From: Chitinasiproducens palmae
Lineage (GTDB): Bacteria > Pseudomonadota > Gammaproteobacteria > Burkholderiales > Burkholderiaceae
Direction of reading: 5' to 3'
NCBI RefSeq assembly: GCF_900095735.1
Contig: NZ_FNLO01000001.1
Span: 542,634-606,633, forward strand
DNA length: 64,000 nucleotides
The position numbers and the translations under genes were made by a program. Shown here piece after piece: positions 18,900 to 28,558 of this stretch (position 1 is its first letter; each line of letters opens with the position of its first letter). A model generated the notes under the pieces. The model saw nothing but the letters and a program-made list of their open reading frames with translations, ran no database searches and was not told the DNA's origin.

Positions 18900-19694
18900 A
18901 ACAGCCGTCGCTTCGCTCTTCCTTATCTCGTCACTCACCGCCGTTCGGGCCGCAACGACCTCAGACCATGACGTCGTGCCAGCGTCCCGCGGCGGCTGAT
19001 CCCTGCGCGTGGCCCCGGCGCTTGCGGCCCGCCTGTTCGGCGCGCGCACCGCAGCGACGAACGCCTTCAGTTCGGTTTCGCGCCCACCGTCTACCGCTGC
19101 CATGACGCGTGCTGCCGCCTTGGGTCGACCCGTTCCGGCGCAGACGAAGGCAGGCCAACGGCGCGGCCCGCTCCTTTCCGCGATGCCGGGCCCAGTTCCG
19201 GCGCTAAACGATTACGGCACGATCGAGAGGTGGCCGCATCCGACGTGGCCGCATCCGGACAGCGAATCGAACGCCGGTTACGCCGTCTCTCGGTATTGAG
19301 CCCGGTCGCGCCTCGTATTACCGGCAACACACATTACCGGCAACACACGTTACCTGCAACACACATTACCGGCAACACACGGCCGGCACCTTCACAGCGC
19401 GACAGCACCTACGCTCACGGCGGCATGCCGACATGCCTGCCACGCGGCGCCACCACGTCAGACCAGCGCCATGGCCGCTCACACCGGGGACCACGCGAGC
19501 CGTGCGGCGCCGATCCTTTGTTGCGCTAATCAGTTCGATCGACTCCGACAACTTCAATCAAGTTGCAATCATATATCGCGGCGCTGCACTGGCGCATGAT
19601 GCCGTTGCCCTAACGATAAATAAGAATTTTCGCATGAGCGCGCTCGAAAACCGCCTTGCGGAGATCGCGCAAAGGCTTTCGTCAACTACGCAGA
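18900..19694. other. Intergenic region before the type IVb pilus locus
   Basis: About 800 bp without a convincing gene. It holds a four-copy 16-bp tandem repeat (19317-19380) and, from about 19560 to 19640, an AT-rich stretch that probably contains the pilus promoter. No clear -35/-10 pair could be fixed. Confidence 0.5.
19317..19380. repeat. 16-bp tandem repeat, 4 copies
   Basis: Four adjacent copies of ATTACCGGCAACACAC; copies 1, 2 and 4 are identical and copy 3 reads GTTACCTGCAACACAC. It lies about 315 bp upstream of the PilS start. Without spacers it is not a CRISPR array. Confidence 0.9.
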
Positions 19695-20243
19695 ATGAAC
19701 AAGATGCAACACTTTTCTCTTTCACACCCACGCGCGGCGCAGACGCGTCGCCGTGCCGAACGCGGCCTGTCCCTGATCGAGGCGTCGATGGTGCTTGCGC
19801 TTGCCGCCGTGGTGATTGGCGGCGCGGTCGCGTACTACCAGATGGCGTCGCAGCGTAGCAAGAACGTGGCGACCAACGGTGCGTTGCAGACGATCGTCTC
19901 GACCGTCGATTCACTCTACGCAAGCAAAGGCACTTACGACGGCTTGACCGATGCCACGCTGGCTTCGTCCGGCATGTTGCCCGCGCATCTGGTCGATTCC
20001 AAGAACAAGAAATTGCTCTCGCCGCACGGTGGCACCTTCACCGTTAAGGGCACCGGCACCAAATACACGGTGCAGGTAGACAACGTCAAACCAGCACTCT
20101 GTCTGATGCTCGCCCACAACGATTTCGGCACCAACCTGGTCAGTTTCAAGATCAACGGACAGGATGTATCCGGAGATGCATACGACGAGGCATGCAGCAC
20201 GGACGGCGGCGCCGCAGTACCGATGGTCTGGGAGCTGTATTGA
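19695..20243 (+). CDS. pilS: Type IVb major prepilin, PilS-like
   Basis: A 182-residue prepilin with a long basic leader ending RRRAERG, cleaved before LSLIEASMVLALAAVVIGGAV: Gly at -1, Leu at +1, Glu at +5 and a hydrophobic N-terminal helix. The mature protein is about 150 residues with a cysteine pair (Cys in PALCLML and in DEACSTD) that probably forms the C-terminal disulphide loop. The long leader and Leu at +1 fit class B pilins such as R64 PilS, TcpA and BfpA. The start at 19695 (MNKMQHF) has a weak ribosome binding site; Met at 19704 is possible. First gene of the pilus locus. Confidence 0.9.
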   Translation: MNKMQHFSLSHPRAAQTRRRAERGLSLIEASMVLALAAVVIGGAVAYYQMASQRSKNVATNGALQTIVSTVDSLYASKGTYDGLTDATLASSGMLPAHLVDSKNKKLLSPHGGTFTVKGTGTKYTVQVDNVKPALCLMLAHNDFGTNLVSFKINGQDVSGDAYDEACSTDGGAAVPMVWELY

Positions 20244-20460
20244 GCCGATACGACGGGCGCGGCCCTGCGAATCGACTGTCGCAGGCCGACGCGTGGCCGC
20301 CGCTCGGCGCCGCGTTCTGGAGATAGCCTCGCCCGCCAGGCAACCAACTGGCTCATGACGGCAATCCTGCGTTCGTGCCGCTTGGATCGTTCGACCCGCG
20401 GCCCTCGGTTCGCCCAATCGGCGCTTCAGTCATGGAAACCTTTTTTTGGCCTTGGGAAAG

Positions 20461-21033
20461 ATGAATCAATCCGGTGGTCTCTCGCATCGCGCGCGCATGG
20501 TAGCGCTTACGGCCGCCGTGCTCGCCGCATGGCCGGTAGCGCATGCCGCGCTCGCGGCATCGCCCCCTGCGCCCGAGCCGGTGCGTGTGCGCCCGGCCCC
20601 GGTGTCCGAAGACAAAACGCTTCGGGATCCGCTTGCGCAGGTAGCCACGGCACTCGGTTCAGGCGAAGCCGACGCCTCGATCCCCAGGGTGGCCAGTGCC
20701 CCTGCCGACGCCCTGGGCGGCAGCGATGTCACCGCCCCCGCAGATGCGACGTCTGCTGCGGCAAGATCGGATCCGCTCTCTACGGTCTGGGTAGCCGACA
20801 GCGGCAGCGAGTTGCGAGAAACCTTGATTGCCTGGGCGGAGCGTGCCGGATGGAGCGTCGTGTGGAACAGCGACTACGACTTCCGCTTGCGCGCCGGCGC
20901 CCGCTTCACGGGGCCTTTCGAAAGCGCGTTGAAGTCACTGCTGGACTCGGTGCGTACTGCAGGTGGGCAAGTCTACCTACGTCTGTATGCCGGAAACCGT
21001 GTAGTTGTCGTTCGCGATACTTGGGAAGACTGA
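20461..21033 (+). CDS. TcpQ-domain type IVb pilus assembly protein (PilL C-terminal-like)
   Basis: A 190-residue protein with a signal sequence (ARMVALTAAVLAAWPVAHAALA), a Pro/Ala-rich linker, and a C-terminal domain of about 75 residues (WVADSGSELRETLIAWAERAGWSVVWNSDYDFRLRAG..FTGPFESALKSLL). This domain matches the TcpQ/PilL type that works with the secretin at the outer membrane, equivalent to a secretin N-domain or STN-like fold. It precedes the PilN secretin gene by 40 bp, the same association as in R64 and TCP loci. Confidence 0.85.
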   Translation: MNQSGGLSHRARMVALTAAVLAAWPVAHAALAASPPAPEPVRVRPAPVSEDKTLRDPLAQVATALGSGEADASIPRVASAPADALGGSDVTAPADATSAAARSDPLSTVWVADSGSELRETLIAWAERAGWSVVWNSDYDFRLRAGARFTGPFESALKSLLDSVRTAGGQVYLRLYAGNRVVVVRDTWED

Positions 21034-21073
21034 CGATTCGACGCGACCAATCTCTTCAACCACTTTACCGCCA

Positions 21074-22780
21074 ATGAAGCCAAGAGTTGTTGCGACTGCC
21101 GCCATCCTTGCAGCGCTGGGCGCGTGCAGCACCTTGCGCGATGAGGTCCGATCGAGCCAGAACGATGCGCTCGACACGACGAACGCATCGTTCGACGAGG
21201 CAGCGGAGCCCGCGCCCGTCGCCTCCGCCGCACCATTTGCGATCGAGCCGCGATCGTACGTCGCTTTGCAGGCGTCGCGCGTTCCCGCCTATCGGCGTCT
21301 GCCCGATACGTTGGAACGCCGCAGCGGGGTAACGCTCGCGGCAGCCGCGCCGTTGGATCTGCCCGGCATCGCTTCACTGCTCACCCGGGTGACCGGCATC
21401 CCGGTTGCCATCGACGAGTCCGCTGGCACTTCGCGAGACGGCGCCGCGACCACGGCCCGCGGCAACGACCAGTACGACGCCGCGCGGATCGGAGAAGCGC
21501 TGTCCAATGTGGCACCACGCGCGGTGACGAGCGGTCGCACGCCCTCCGCGTTCGCGGCGCCGGCGCCGCTCTCCGATCGGCAGCGCATGGACGTGCGCTT
21601 CCAGGGACCGCTTTCGCAGTTCCTGCGGCTGATCGAAAGTTACTTCAACGTCGGCTGGCGATATGAGAATGGCACGCTCCACCTGGCCCGCTCGATTACG
21701 CGGACGTTCCCGATTGCCGCCCTGCCATCGCTGGTGACGGCACAGGCGGATCTGAACATCGGTTTGACGTCCGAAGTCGGTGACAACAGCGGCGGCGGCA
21801 ACGGCAGCAACAGCAACAGCGGTTCGAAGTCCGGTGTGCAACAGAGCGCGTCGGTACAGGTGGCGTTTGATCTGTGGAAAGACATCGATGCCACCGTCAA
21901 GACCATCCTGGGCGGCCAAGGCGCCTACACCTTGTCGCGCGGGCTCTCAGCTTTGACCGTGACCGCCGCGCCACGCCTGATGGACGATGTCTCCAAGTAC
22001 GTTGAGAGCGTGAATCGGCAGCTTGAACGGCAGGTGACGGTAAATGTCGCGGTGTATAGCGTGACGCTCGACGACGCGTCCGAACGGCGCTTCTCGCTGC
22101 ATGGGCTGTTCGCCAGCGGCAGATTCCTGGCGGGGGTGAACGACCCTGGCAACGCGCTCTCCGGCGACACGATCTCAGCGGGCGTGCTCGACGGCCGGAA
22201 CGGCAACATCAGCGGCCTGCTGAAGCTGCTGGACCAGACGGGTCGCGTCAGTGTCGTGACCAACGCCTCGGTCACGACGATGTCGGGCCAGCCAGTGCCA
22301 CTGCAGGTCTCGAACGCACGCGGCTACGTCTCGAAGATCGGCACGGTGATGAACCAGATCACTACGCAGCGGGAGGTCACGACCTCCACCGTGACAACCG
22401 GTTTCGCGTTGAACGTGCTACCTAAGGTGCTTGATTCAGGCGAGGTGTTGTTGCAATACGGCGTCAACATCTCCGCCCTGGTTGGCAAGGACGGCGGCTT
22501 TGACCGGATCCGGTTGGGAGACAAGGAGCCGGAGTTGTCGCTGCCAAACGTGGATCAACGCTCATTCGTGCAGGAGAGCCTGCTGCATAACGGCTCAACG
22601 CTGGTCATGGCCGGGTTTCAACACGTGAACGAAACGATGCAGGAGGACGGCAAGGGCAGCACGTCGTTCAAGGCGTTTGGCGGCGGCAGTAGCGCGTCCC
22701 GCAAGCGACAACTGATCGTCATCTGCATCACGCCGAAAGTACACCGTCGCGAAGCACGCTTCGCGCGAGCCGGCGGCTGA
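21074..22780 (+). CDS. pilN: Type IVb pilus secretin, outer-membrane lipoprotein PilN
   Basis: A 568-residue secretin. Starting at the ATG at 21074 gives MKPRVVATAAILAALGACS, a lipoprotein signal with lipobox LGAC (lipidated Cys18). The N-terminal half has STN-like and secretin N-domains (LPGIASLLTRVTGIPVAID; GPLSQFLRLIESYFNVGWRYENGTLHL); a Gly/Ser/Asn run (about residues 237-255) separates it from the C-terminal secretin domain with SVVTNASVTTMSGQPVPLQV and FNVLPKVLD-type strands, ending RQLIVICITPKV. It forms the gated ring through which the pilus leaves. PilO2 follows after 3 bp. Confidence 0.95.
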   Translation: MKPRVVATAAILAALGACSTLRDEVRSSQNDALDTTNASFDEAAEPAPVASAAPFAIEPRSYVALQASRVPAYRRLPDTLERRSGVTLAAAAPLDLPGIASLLTRVTGIPVAIDESAGTSRDGAATTARGNDQYDAARIGEALSNVAPRAVTSGRTPSAFAAPAPLSDRQRMDVRFQGPLSQFLRLIESYFNVGWRYENGTLHLARSITRTFPIAALPSLVTAQADLNIGLTSEVGDNSGGGNGSNSNSGSKSGVQQSASVQVAFDLWKDIDATVKTILGGQGAYTLSRGLSALTVTAAPRLMDDVSKYVESVNRQLERQVTVNVAVYSVTLDDASERRFSLHGLFASGRFLAGVNDPGNALSGDTISAGVLDGRNGNISGLLKLLDQTGRVSVVTNASVTTMSGQPVPLQVSNARGYVSKIGTVMNQITTQREVTTSTVTTGFALNVLPKVLDSGEVLLQYGVNISALVGKDGGFDRIRLGDKEPELSLPNVDQRSFVQESLLHNGSTLVMAGFQHVNETMQEDGKGSTSFKAFGGGSSASRKRQLIVICITPKVHRREARFARAGG

Positions 22781-22783
22781 GGC

Positions 22784-24037
22784 ATGAGTGCGTTGAACCT
22801 CGCGCCCGGGCTCGATCGAGCCGCTGAAGAAAACAAACTGGTCGGCGTCGTCACGGAGAGTGGGCGACAGTACGCAGTCAGCTTGATCTGGCATACGGCG
22901 TGCACACCGCAAGCGCTGGCCGCCGAGGCCCGCGAGAGCGCGTCGCGATTGCAGGCGGGTGTCCTCTGCCTTTATCCGGCGCGAGATCCGGGAGGGGTCA
23001 CGCAGTACGGCCTGGGCGAGCTGCTGCTTGGGCATCGACACGGTCTTGCCGCACTCGCCCCTAGCATAGCGGCCGGCTGTTTGAACTCGCTGCTGGCCGC
23101 CTGGCGAACCACCGGCGGCGCCTGGGTGGTGATCGCCATTCGTGACGACAACACGATCGTGTGCGACAAGGCCTTTGCGCACGAATCCGACGCGGCAACG
23201 GCTTTCCTCGATCATTTGACGGACGAATGGACCGAACGGATTTGTCCGTCCCACTGGTCGAACCCGAGCACCACAGACGCGCCGCTCGCCAGCTATCTGC
23301 GGGCCAAGAAGGTGCTCTTGCAGACGCCGCGCGGCGCTCGCAATCGCGTGCTCCGCCTCGGTGCCGTGTCGTTGCTGACCGTCTTGGCTGCAGGTGGCGT
23401 GCTGTATCTCCTAAAGTCACAGGAAAAGGCGCAGGTGCCCGGTAAGCCGGTCTTGCACTCACCCAAGGCCAGCCGGCCCTGGGCCGGTGCGCCGCGGCTG
23501 CTACCGGCCTTGCTGGCGTGCGAACGTGCACTGCGCCGCGACGGTTTCGGCCTGCTCAGCATACCGGGCTGGAAACTCGGCGAGGCCGGCCGCTGCGACG
23601 GCAAGTCGGTGCGTTTCGGCCTAGTGCGCACGACAGGGACGCGTGGCTGGGCAGACTATGCGCTGCGCTCGATCCCGGGGGACCTGAACGTGACGGGCAC
23701 GCACAGCGCGCTGACCGTGAGCCGTCCGCTGCCGCCAGCGCCAGTACTGGAGCAGTTGTCCGATGAGCCGCCGTTGCGCGAGGCCTTGCGGTACCTGCAG
23801 GCTCAGTTCGAGGAAGCCGGGGTCGAACTGGATGGCCGGCTCGAGCATGAGCCAAGCGACGTCCTCCATGTGTCGTTCAACGTGCAGGGCGACATGCTGC
23901 CATTCGCCTCGGTGTTTGAGCCAATCCGAAACGCGGTGCTTCGGGAAATCACATACGACGTGCTGACCGACTCTTGGCGTGTCACGGCAGCCCTCTATCC
24001 CCGTCCCGTCTCCCCAACCGACCCAGCGCTCCCATGA
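22784..24037 (+). CDS. pilO2: Type IVb pilus protein PilO2
   Basis: A 417-residue PilO2-family protein, a bitopic inner-membrane component of the assembly platform. A cytoplasmic part (residues 1-185, with WVVIAIRDDNTIVCDKAF) precedes one transmembrane helix (about 189-211, VLRLGAVSLLTVLAAGGVLYLL) and a periplasmic C-terminal region with two cysteines (LLACERAL, EAGRCDGKS) typical of the family. The stop overlaps the pilP start (ATGATG at 24034), so the genes are coupled. Confidence 0.88.
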   Translation: MSALNLAPGLDRAAEENKLVGVVTESGRQYAVSLIWHTACTPQALAAEARESASRLQAGVLCLYPARDPGGVTQYGLGELLLGHRHGLAALAPSIAAGCLNSLLAAWRTTGGAWVVIAIRDDNTIVCDKAFAHESDAATAFLDHLTDEWTERICPSHWSNPSTTDAPLASYLRAKKVLLQTPRGARNRVLRLGAVSLLTVLAAGGVLYLLKSQEKAQVPGKPVLHSPKASRPWAGAPRLLPALLACERALRRDGFGLLSIPGWKLGEAGRCDGKSVRFGLVRTTGTRGWADYALRSIPGDLNVTGTHSALTVSRPLPPAPVLEQLSDEPPLREALRYLQAQFEEAGVELDGRLEHEPSDVLHVSFNVQGDMLPFASVFEPIRNAVLREITYDVLTDSWRVTAALYPRPVSPTDPALP

Positions 24038-24690
24038 TGCGATACGAGCTCGAGTGCCCCTTTCCCGCCCTACTGTCGCCGCCGTTGGTGCGGCTTAGCG
24101 CGTCGGTCTACGCGTCGGTGTCAGGCCGGCGGCTGAACCGCGCTGTTCTCTTCGTCGTATGCGGCTTCGCCCTGCATGCCGGCAGCGCAGCCGCATTGAC
24201 CGCAGCATCGGCTGGGCAGGTCGACGCGGACACCACGATGAATACGCCGGCGGCCACCCCTGCCCCCTCGTCAGCCACGCAAGCTCCGCCGCTCGCCATG
24301 CCGGACCTGGTGCGTTACCGCGCGGACCTGGAAGAAATGCAGCGTCTGCGGCGCACGAACGAGGTGCTGCGCCTGCGACTCGAAAACCAGAAACTGGAAG
24401 CTGGTCTGGCCAAACTCAATTCGGGCGCGGCCAGTATCGACGCCGACGATGCCGACAGCCTGCAGGGCGCCCTGACGAACTGGGTGGGCGCCCGCGGCGA
24501 TGCGGCCCGCGCACAGATCTGGTTGCGGGGTCAAGGCACGCTCCAGATCGTCACCGGCGATCTCGTCGGCAACGGTTGGCGCGTCGCCCAAATCAGCGCG
24601 AACGGCGTCGTACTGCAACGAAAGGGGCGGCGCTATGTGCTGCCCTTCGGCACCGCCCAGGCGCCGTCGACGACGGGCACGGAGTCCTGA
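24034..24690 (+). CDS. pilP: Type IV pilus biogenesis protein PilP (type IVb)
   Basis: A 218-residue periplasmic protein. The start at 24034 overlaps the pilO2 stop. A hydrophobic signal or anchor (about 35-55, RAVLFVVCGFALHAGSAAAL) is followed by a coiled-coil segment (LEEMQRLRRTNEVLRLRLENQKLEAGLAKL) and a C-terminal beta domain (AQIWLRGQGTLQIVTGDLVGNGWRVAQISANGVVLQRKGRRYVLPFG) resembling PilP/GspC homology regions that dock to the secretin. It links the inner-membrane platform to PilN. Confidence 0.88.
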   Translation: MMRYELECPFPALLSPPLVRLSASVYASVSGRRLNRAVLFVVCGFALHAGSAAALTAASAGQVDADTTMNTPAATPAPSSATQAPPLAMPDLVRYRADLEEMQRLRRTNEVLRLRLENQKLEAGLAKLNSGAASIDADDADSLQGALTNWVGARGDAARAQIWLRGQGTLQIVTGDLVGNGWRVAQISANGVVLQRKGRRYVLPFGTAQAPSTTGTES

Positions 24691-24696
24691 ACAATC

Positions 24697-26370
24697 ATGC
24701 GCCGGCATACGTCCGAAAACGGTCGCGGTGGAATGGCGTCGATCGACGCGACGGATGCACATGTGCGGGAGCTGTTCGAGCGCTCACAACGGATGATCAG
24801 CGCGCGCGGCGGTCTGCTTGAAGCCTCGCCCGCGCAAAGACGTGCCTGCGCGTTATACGAAGACGGGGTGATGGTGGTCGACCGCATGGCGCAGCGCGAC
24901 GCCAACGTGTTGGCCCTGCGGGAGACTGCGGCGCGGCGCGGCGTGCGCGTGCACACCGTCTACCTGGTGGACCTCGCGGTCGTACGTCTGCTTTACGAGA
25001 ATGCCGAGCGCGGCACGTCTAGCGGAGTGGGTCACGCGCGCAGGGATGTCGAACCGATGGAAGCCGCGGTGGCCCAGTTGATCAAGGAGGCGGCCAGCGC
25101 GCACGCCAGCGACATCCATATCAAAATCCATAGCCACGAGGCCGAACTGTTCTTCCGGTCGGACGGCCAGATGATGCGGGTGCGGCAGATCGAGGCGCGT
25201 CATGCCCACGCATTACTCGCAACCCTTTTCAACGGGTCGGACGACGCCGACGCGACATACCGCGTATACGATTATCAAGCCGCGCGGATCTCGGCGACCT
25301 CGCGCATCCCGCTGCCGCCGAACGTGCAATCCATCCGCTTGCAATTCAATCCGCTGGCGGGCGGCGGACGACATCTGGTGGCGCGCCTGCTGTACGCGGA
25401 GAAGCAGTGGGGGCACCGGGTGACGCTCCAGCAACTGGGCTTCCTGCCAGTGCACGTCGAACAGCTTGCCCATCTGCGCCAGTTGCCGGAAGGCGCCAAC
25501 TTCGTGTCGGGACCGACTGGTTCCGGTAAATCGACCACGTTGAAGGTGATCCTCGAACAGCTGTACCGCGAGCGGCACAAGCGGATCAACATGCTGAGCA
25601 TCGAGGACCCGCCCGAATACGAGATCGCCGGCGCCGCTCAGTTGCCGGTGACCAACGTCGAATCGGAGGAACAACGGGCCGCGGCCTATCGCAAGGCGAT
25701 CGTCGCGGCGCTGCGTTCGGACCCGGACGTCATCATGCCAGGCGAGGCGCGCGACGCCTCGATCATCGCGCTCGTGTTCACCGCCGCGATGACGGGTCAC
25801 CAGGTCTGGACGTCGCTCCATGCGAATAGTGCGATGGCGATCATCGACCGCCTGCGCGACCAAAGCGTGGATACCTTCAAGCTGACCGACCCCAGGCTGT
25901 TGACAGGGCTGATTGCGCAGCGTCTGGTTCGCCTGGTGTGCCCGCACTGTAGCGTGCCAATCATCCGTCTGTCTGGCGCACAAGCACGGGCGCAACTCGG
26001 CGACGCCCTCCACGAGCACCTGCCGGTGCTCGCCGGCGGACTCCATGAGCAGATCCGTGTGCACTCGCCCGCGGGCTGTGACGCGTGTCGTGGCGGTTAT
26101 GCGGGCCGTCGCGTGGTGGCGGAAGTGATCTGTCCAGACCAGACCTTCCTCGATCTAGCCGTGCGCGGGCAGCGCAACGAAGCCGAAAGCTATTGGCGCG
26201 ACGCCCTCGGTGGCGTGTCGATTGCCGAGCACGGCTGGGTGCAACTGGTGAACGGCCATGTCGATCCTGCGGACCTGTTGAGCCGCCTAGGGCCGATCTC
26301 GGCACCGGTCGCGGAACGACAACGCGACTTTGCGCAACTGGGCTTGATCGCTATTCGGGACGACCTATGA
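24697..26370 (+). CDS. pilQ: Type IVb pilus assembly ATPase PilQ (GspE/PilB superfamily)
   Basis: A 557-residue cytoplasmic secretion ATPase. Visible motifs: Walker A GPTGSGKST (272-280), Asp box SIEDPPEYE, Walker B-region DPDVIMPGEARD, and His box WTSLHANSA. A zinc-type tetracysteine is present (VCPHC and CDACRGGYAGR). The N-terminal domain (VAQLIKEAASAHASDIHIKI) is the usual N2 fold. It powers pilin polymerisation. Walker B has Pro-Gly-Glu where many family members have Val-Gly-Glu. The stop overlaps the pilR start by four bases. Confidence 0.95.
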   Translation: MRRHTSENGRGGMASIDATDAHVRELFERSQRMISARGGLLEASPAQRRACALYEDGVMVVDRMAQRDANVLALRETAARRGVRVHTVYLVDLAVVRLLYENAERGTSSGVGHARRDVEPMEAAVAQLIKEAASAHASDIHIKIHSHEAELFFRSDGQMMRVRQIEARHAHALLATLFNGSDDADATYRVYDYQAARISATSRIPLPPNVQSIRLQFNPLAGGGRHLVARLLYAEKQWGHRVTLQQLGFLPVHVEQLAHLRQLPEGANFVSGPTGSGKSTTLKVILEQLYRERHKRINMLSIEDPPEYEIAGAAQLPVTNVESEEQRAAAYRKAIVAALRSDPDVIMPGEARDASIIALVFTAAMTGHQVWTSLHANSAMAIIDRLRDQSVDTFKLTDPRLLTGLIAQRLVRLVCPHCSVPIIRLSGAQARAQLGDALHEHLPVLAGGLHEQIRVHSPAGCDACRGGYAGRRVVAEVICPDQTFLDLAVRGQRNEAESYWRDALGGVSIAEHGWVQLVNGHVDPADLLSRLGPISAPVAERQRDFAQLGLIAIRDDL

Positions 26371-27518
26371 TTGATCTGAGGAAATGGTTTCGCTTGTCAC
26401 CGCGTCGAGCTGCCGTAACCGGTCCGGACGGCGCGGCCACGAAACGCTCGCAGGTGTCCGGCCTCGAGCGGCGTTTTGTCAGAATTCAGTTCACGACCGC
26501 GCAGCGCATGCGGCTTTACGAGAAGCTCGCGCGCTTCGTCGCGAACGGGGTTCCGCTCACGCACGCGCTGGACGAGCTGTATCTGCATGTGTCGTTCGAG
26601 GGGCGGAAGCCGAAGACGTCGAGTGCCGTTGCGGTCGACAGTTGGCGCAGCGCCTTGCGCAACGGTCAGACACTCAGTCAGTCGCTGCAGGGCTGGGCGC
26701 CGACCATGGAGCGCTCGCTGGTGCAGGCCGGAGAAATGTCGGGGCGTCTCGACAAGGCGCTCGAAGACGTGCTGTTTCTCAATACCGCCTCCAAACAGAT
26801 TCGCAGCGCGCTGGGCGGCCTGTTGTATCCGCTGGTGCTGCTCTCATGCACCGTGTTCTTCATGTGGATCTTCGGCACGCAGGTGGTGCCGGTGTTCGCG
26901 CAAATCCTGCCGGTCGATCGTTGGGAAGGCAACGCGGCGACGCTCGCCGGCCTCGCACGTTTCGTCAACGGCGGCCTGTGGCCGACGCTCGCCGCCGTGA
27001 TCGCGCTGCTGTGCTTCGCGCTCGCGTCGCTGCCGCGCTGGACCGGACCGCTGCGTCGGCATCTCGAACGATTTCCGCCTTGGTCCGTGTACCGGACCGC
27101 CGCGGGTTGCGGGTTCATGGCGTCGCTCAGTGCCTTGCTGCACGCCGGCGTGCCCGCCCCGACGGCGCTCAAGCTCATGTACCAGAACGCCAACCCGTGG
27201 TACGCGCAGCGCGTGGCCGCGATCCGACGCGCGCTGCTCAACGGTGCAAACGATGTCGGCGACGCGATGTACCGGGCGGGCTACGACTTTCCGAGCCGCG
27301 ACATGGTGATGGACATCCGCGCGTACGCGGCGCTCGACGGCTTCGAGGAGATGCTGGAGAAGCTTTCCCGGCAATGGCTCAGCGAGTCCGTCAGGGCGAT
27401 CCAGTCGCAGACGGCAGCAATGCGCACCGGCGCGATCATCCTCATGGCCGGCGTGTTCGGCTGGATCATCTCCTCGATGTTCGAACTTCAGCAACAGGTT
27501 TCCGCCGCCGCGACGTGA
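26367..27518 (+). CDS. pilR: Type IVb pilus inner-membrane platform protein PilR (GspF family)
   Basis: A 383-residue polytopic protein of the T2SS/T4P F family. The start at 26367 (MIDLRKWFRLSPRR) overlaps pilQ. Two F-type repeats are seen: the first with RLYEKLARFVANGVPLTHALDEL and LVQAGEMSGRLDKALEDV, the second with GFMASLSALLHAGVPAPTALKLM. Membrane helices are near 155-180, 210-235 and the C-terminus (GAIILMAGVFGWIISSMF). It is the platform on which pilins are assembled and interacts with PilQ. Confidence 0.93.
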   Translation: MIDLRKWFRLSPRRAAVTGPDGAATKRSQVSGLERRFVRIQFTTAQRMRLYEKLARFVANGVPLTHALDELYLHVSFEGRKPKTSSAVAVDSWRSALRNGQTLSQSLQGWAPTMERSLVQAGEMSGRLDKALEDVLFLNTASKQIRSALGGLLYPLVLLSCTVFFMWIFGTQVVPVFAQILPVDRWEGNAATLAGLARFVNGGLWPTLAAVIALLCFALASLPRWTGPLRRHLERFPPWSVYRTAAGCGFMASLSALLHAGVPAPTALKLMYQNANPWYAQRVAAIRRALLNGANDVGDAMYRAGYDFPSRDMVMDIRAYAALDGFEEMLEKLSRQWLSESVRAIQSQTAAMRTGAIILMAGVFGWIISSMFELQQQVSAAAT

Positions 27519-27537
27519 AATCTTCTTGAGCAGTGCG

Positions 27538-28554
27538 ATGACTCGACTCCCCTCCCATCCAAACGGCATGGCCGGCCCGTCATGTTCCGAGCAGCGCCTG
27601 TGCGACCTGCAGTTCGCGGATCTGATGATCTGGGGCAATGGCGATGCGTTCCTGCGTCACGTGCACGGTCATCCCGGACCGGTCGTGCCGTTGCCAAGCG
27701 GCTATGAAGACGACGTGCAACGCATTCGGGAACGGCTGGACGCCGAGGCCGACAAACGCGAATTCTTCGTGATGCACGATGGCGTGCCTTACCGGGTGGC
27801 ACGCGTGCAGACCATCGATGGGCACGGTTTCTTCCTGCGCCGCGCACGCTATCCCGTGCCGAAGCTTGAAGCGCTTGGCATGAAACCGGCAATGGTCGAC
27901 ATGCTGCGCGCGCTTGGCGACCGGCACGGCATGATCCTGATGGCCGGCGCGACAGGTTCCGGGAAGACCACCACGATCTACTCGCTGCTCGACGACTACG
28001 CAACCCGACTTGGCGACATCATCATCGCGATCGAGGATCCGCCCGAGATCCCCGTGCAGGGCAGCTACGGCGAGCGGCGGCAGGGGCTCTGGTATCAGAT
28101 CGACGCCAAGCAGGCTGGCGGCTACGAGGCCGCGATGATCGCCGCGATGCGCTACAACCCGCGCTTCGTGTTCGTCGGCGAGGTACGCGCGCCCAGCGTG
28201 GCGAACGAGGCGATTCGCGCCGCGGTGAACGGCCACCTCGTCGTCGCGACGATCCACGGCAACTCCATCCCGGGCGCGATCCTGGCGCTGCAGCAGATCG
28301 CAGCCGCGGCGACTGGTTCCACCGACCTCGCCCGCTCGATCCTGGCCGACGGCTTGCTGGCGGTGCTCCACCAGGAATTGCGCCCGCTCGAATCGGAGCC
28401 CGGCAAGCGCGCGTTGCATGCTCAGATGCTCTGCCTTGGCGACGACCATGGCCTGCGCGCCAAGATTCGCAGCGGCAAGCTGGAGCATCTCAGTACGGAC
28501 ATCGAGGCGCAGCGGATGAAGATCGCGCGCGGCATGCTACCCGTCGCACGGTGA
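27538..28554 (+). CDS. Second type IV secretion-like ATPase (PilT/DotB-like) of the pilus locus
   Basis: A 338-residue ATPase from the ATG at 27538; a TTG at 27526 is an alternative. Motifs: Walker A GATGSGKT (137-144), Asp box AIEDPPEIP, Walker B-region PRFVFVGEVRAP, and His box ATIHGNSI. It is shorter than PilQ and lacks the tetracysteine, as in PilT and DotB. The R64 locus has only one ATPase, so this protein could be a retraction motor or an auxiliary assembly ATPase. Its place between pilR and the peptidase gene argues for a role in the same machine. Confidence 0.85.
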   Translation: MTRLPSHPNGMAGPSCSEQRLCDLQFADLMIWGNGDAFLRHVHGHPGPVVPLPSGYEDDVQRIRERLDAEADKREFFVMHDGVPYRVARVQTIDGHGFFLRRARYPVPKLEALGMKPAMVDMLRALGDRHGMILMAGATGSGKTTTIYSLLDDYATRLGDIIIAIEDPPEIPVQGSYGERRQGLWYQIDAKQAGGYEAAMIAAMRYNPRFVFVGEVRAPSVANEAIRAAVNGHLVVATIHGNSIPGAILALQQIAAAATGSTDLARSILADGLLAVLHQELRPLESEPGKRALHAQMLCLGDDHGLRAKIRSGKLEHLSTDIEAQRMKIARGMLPVAR

Positions 28555-28558
28555 AGCG

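Noticed and set aside
19317-19380. Possible CRISPR array
   Set aside because: Units are contiguous 16-mers with no spacers.
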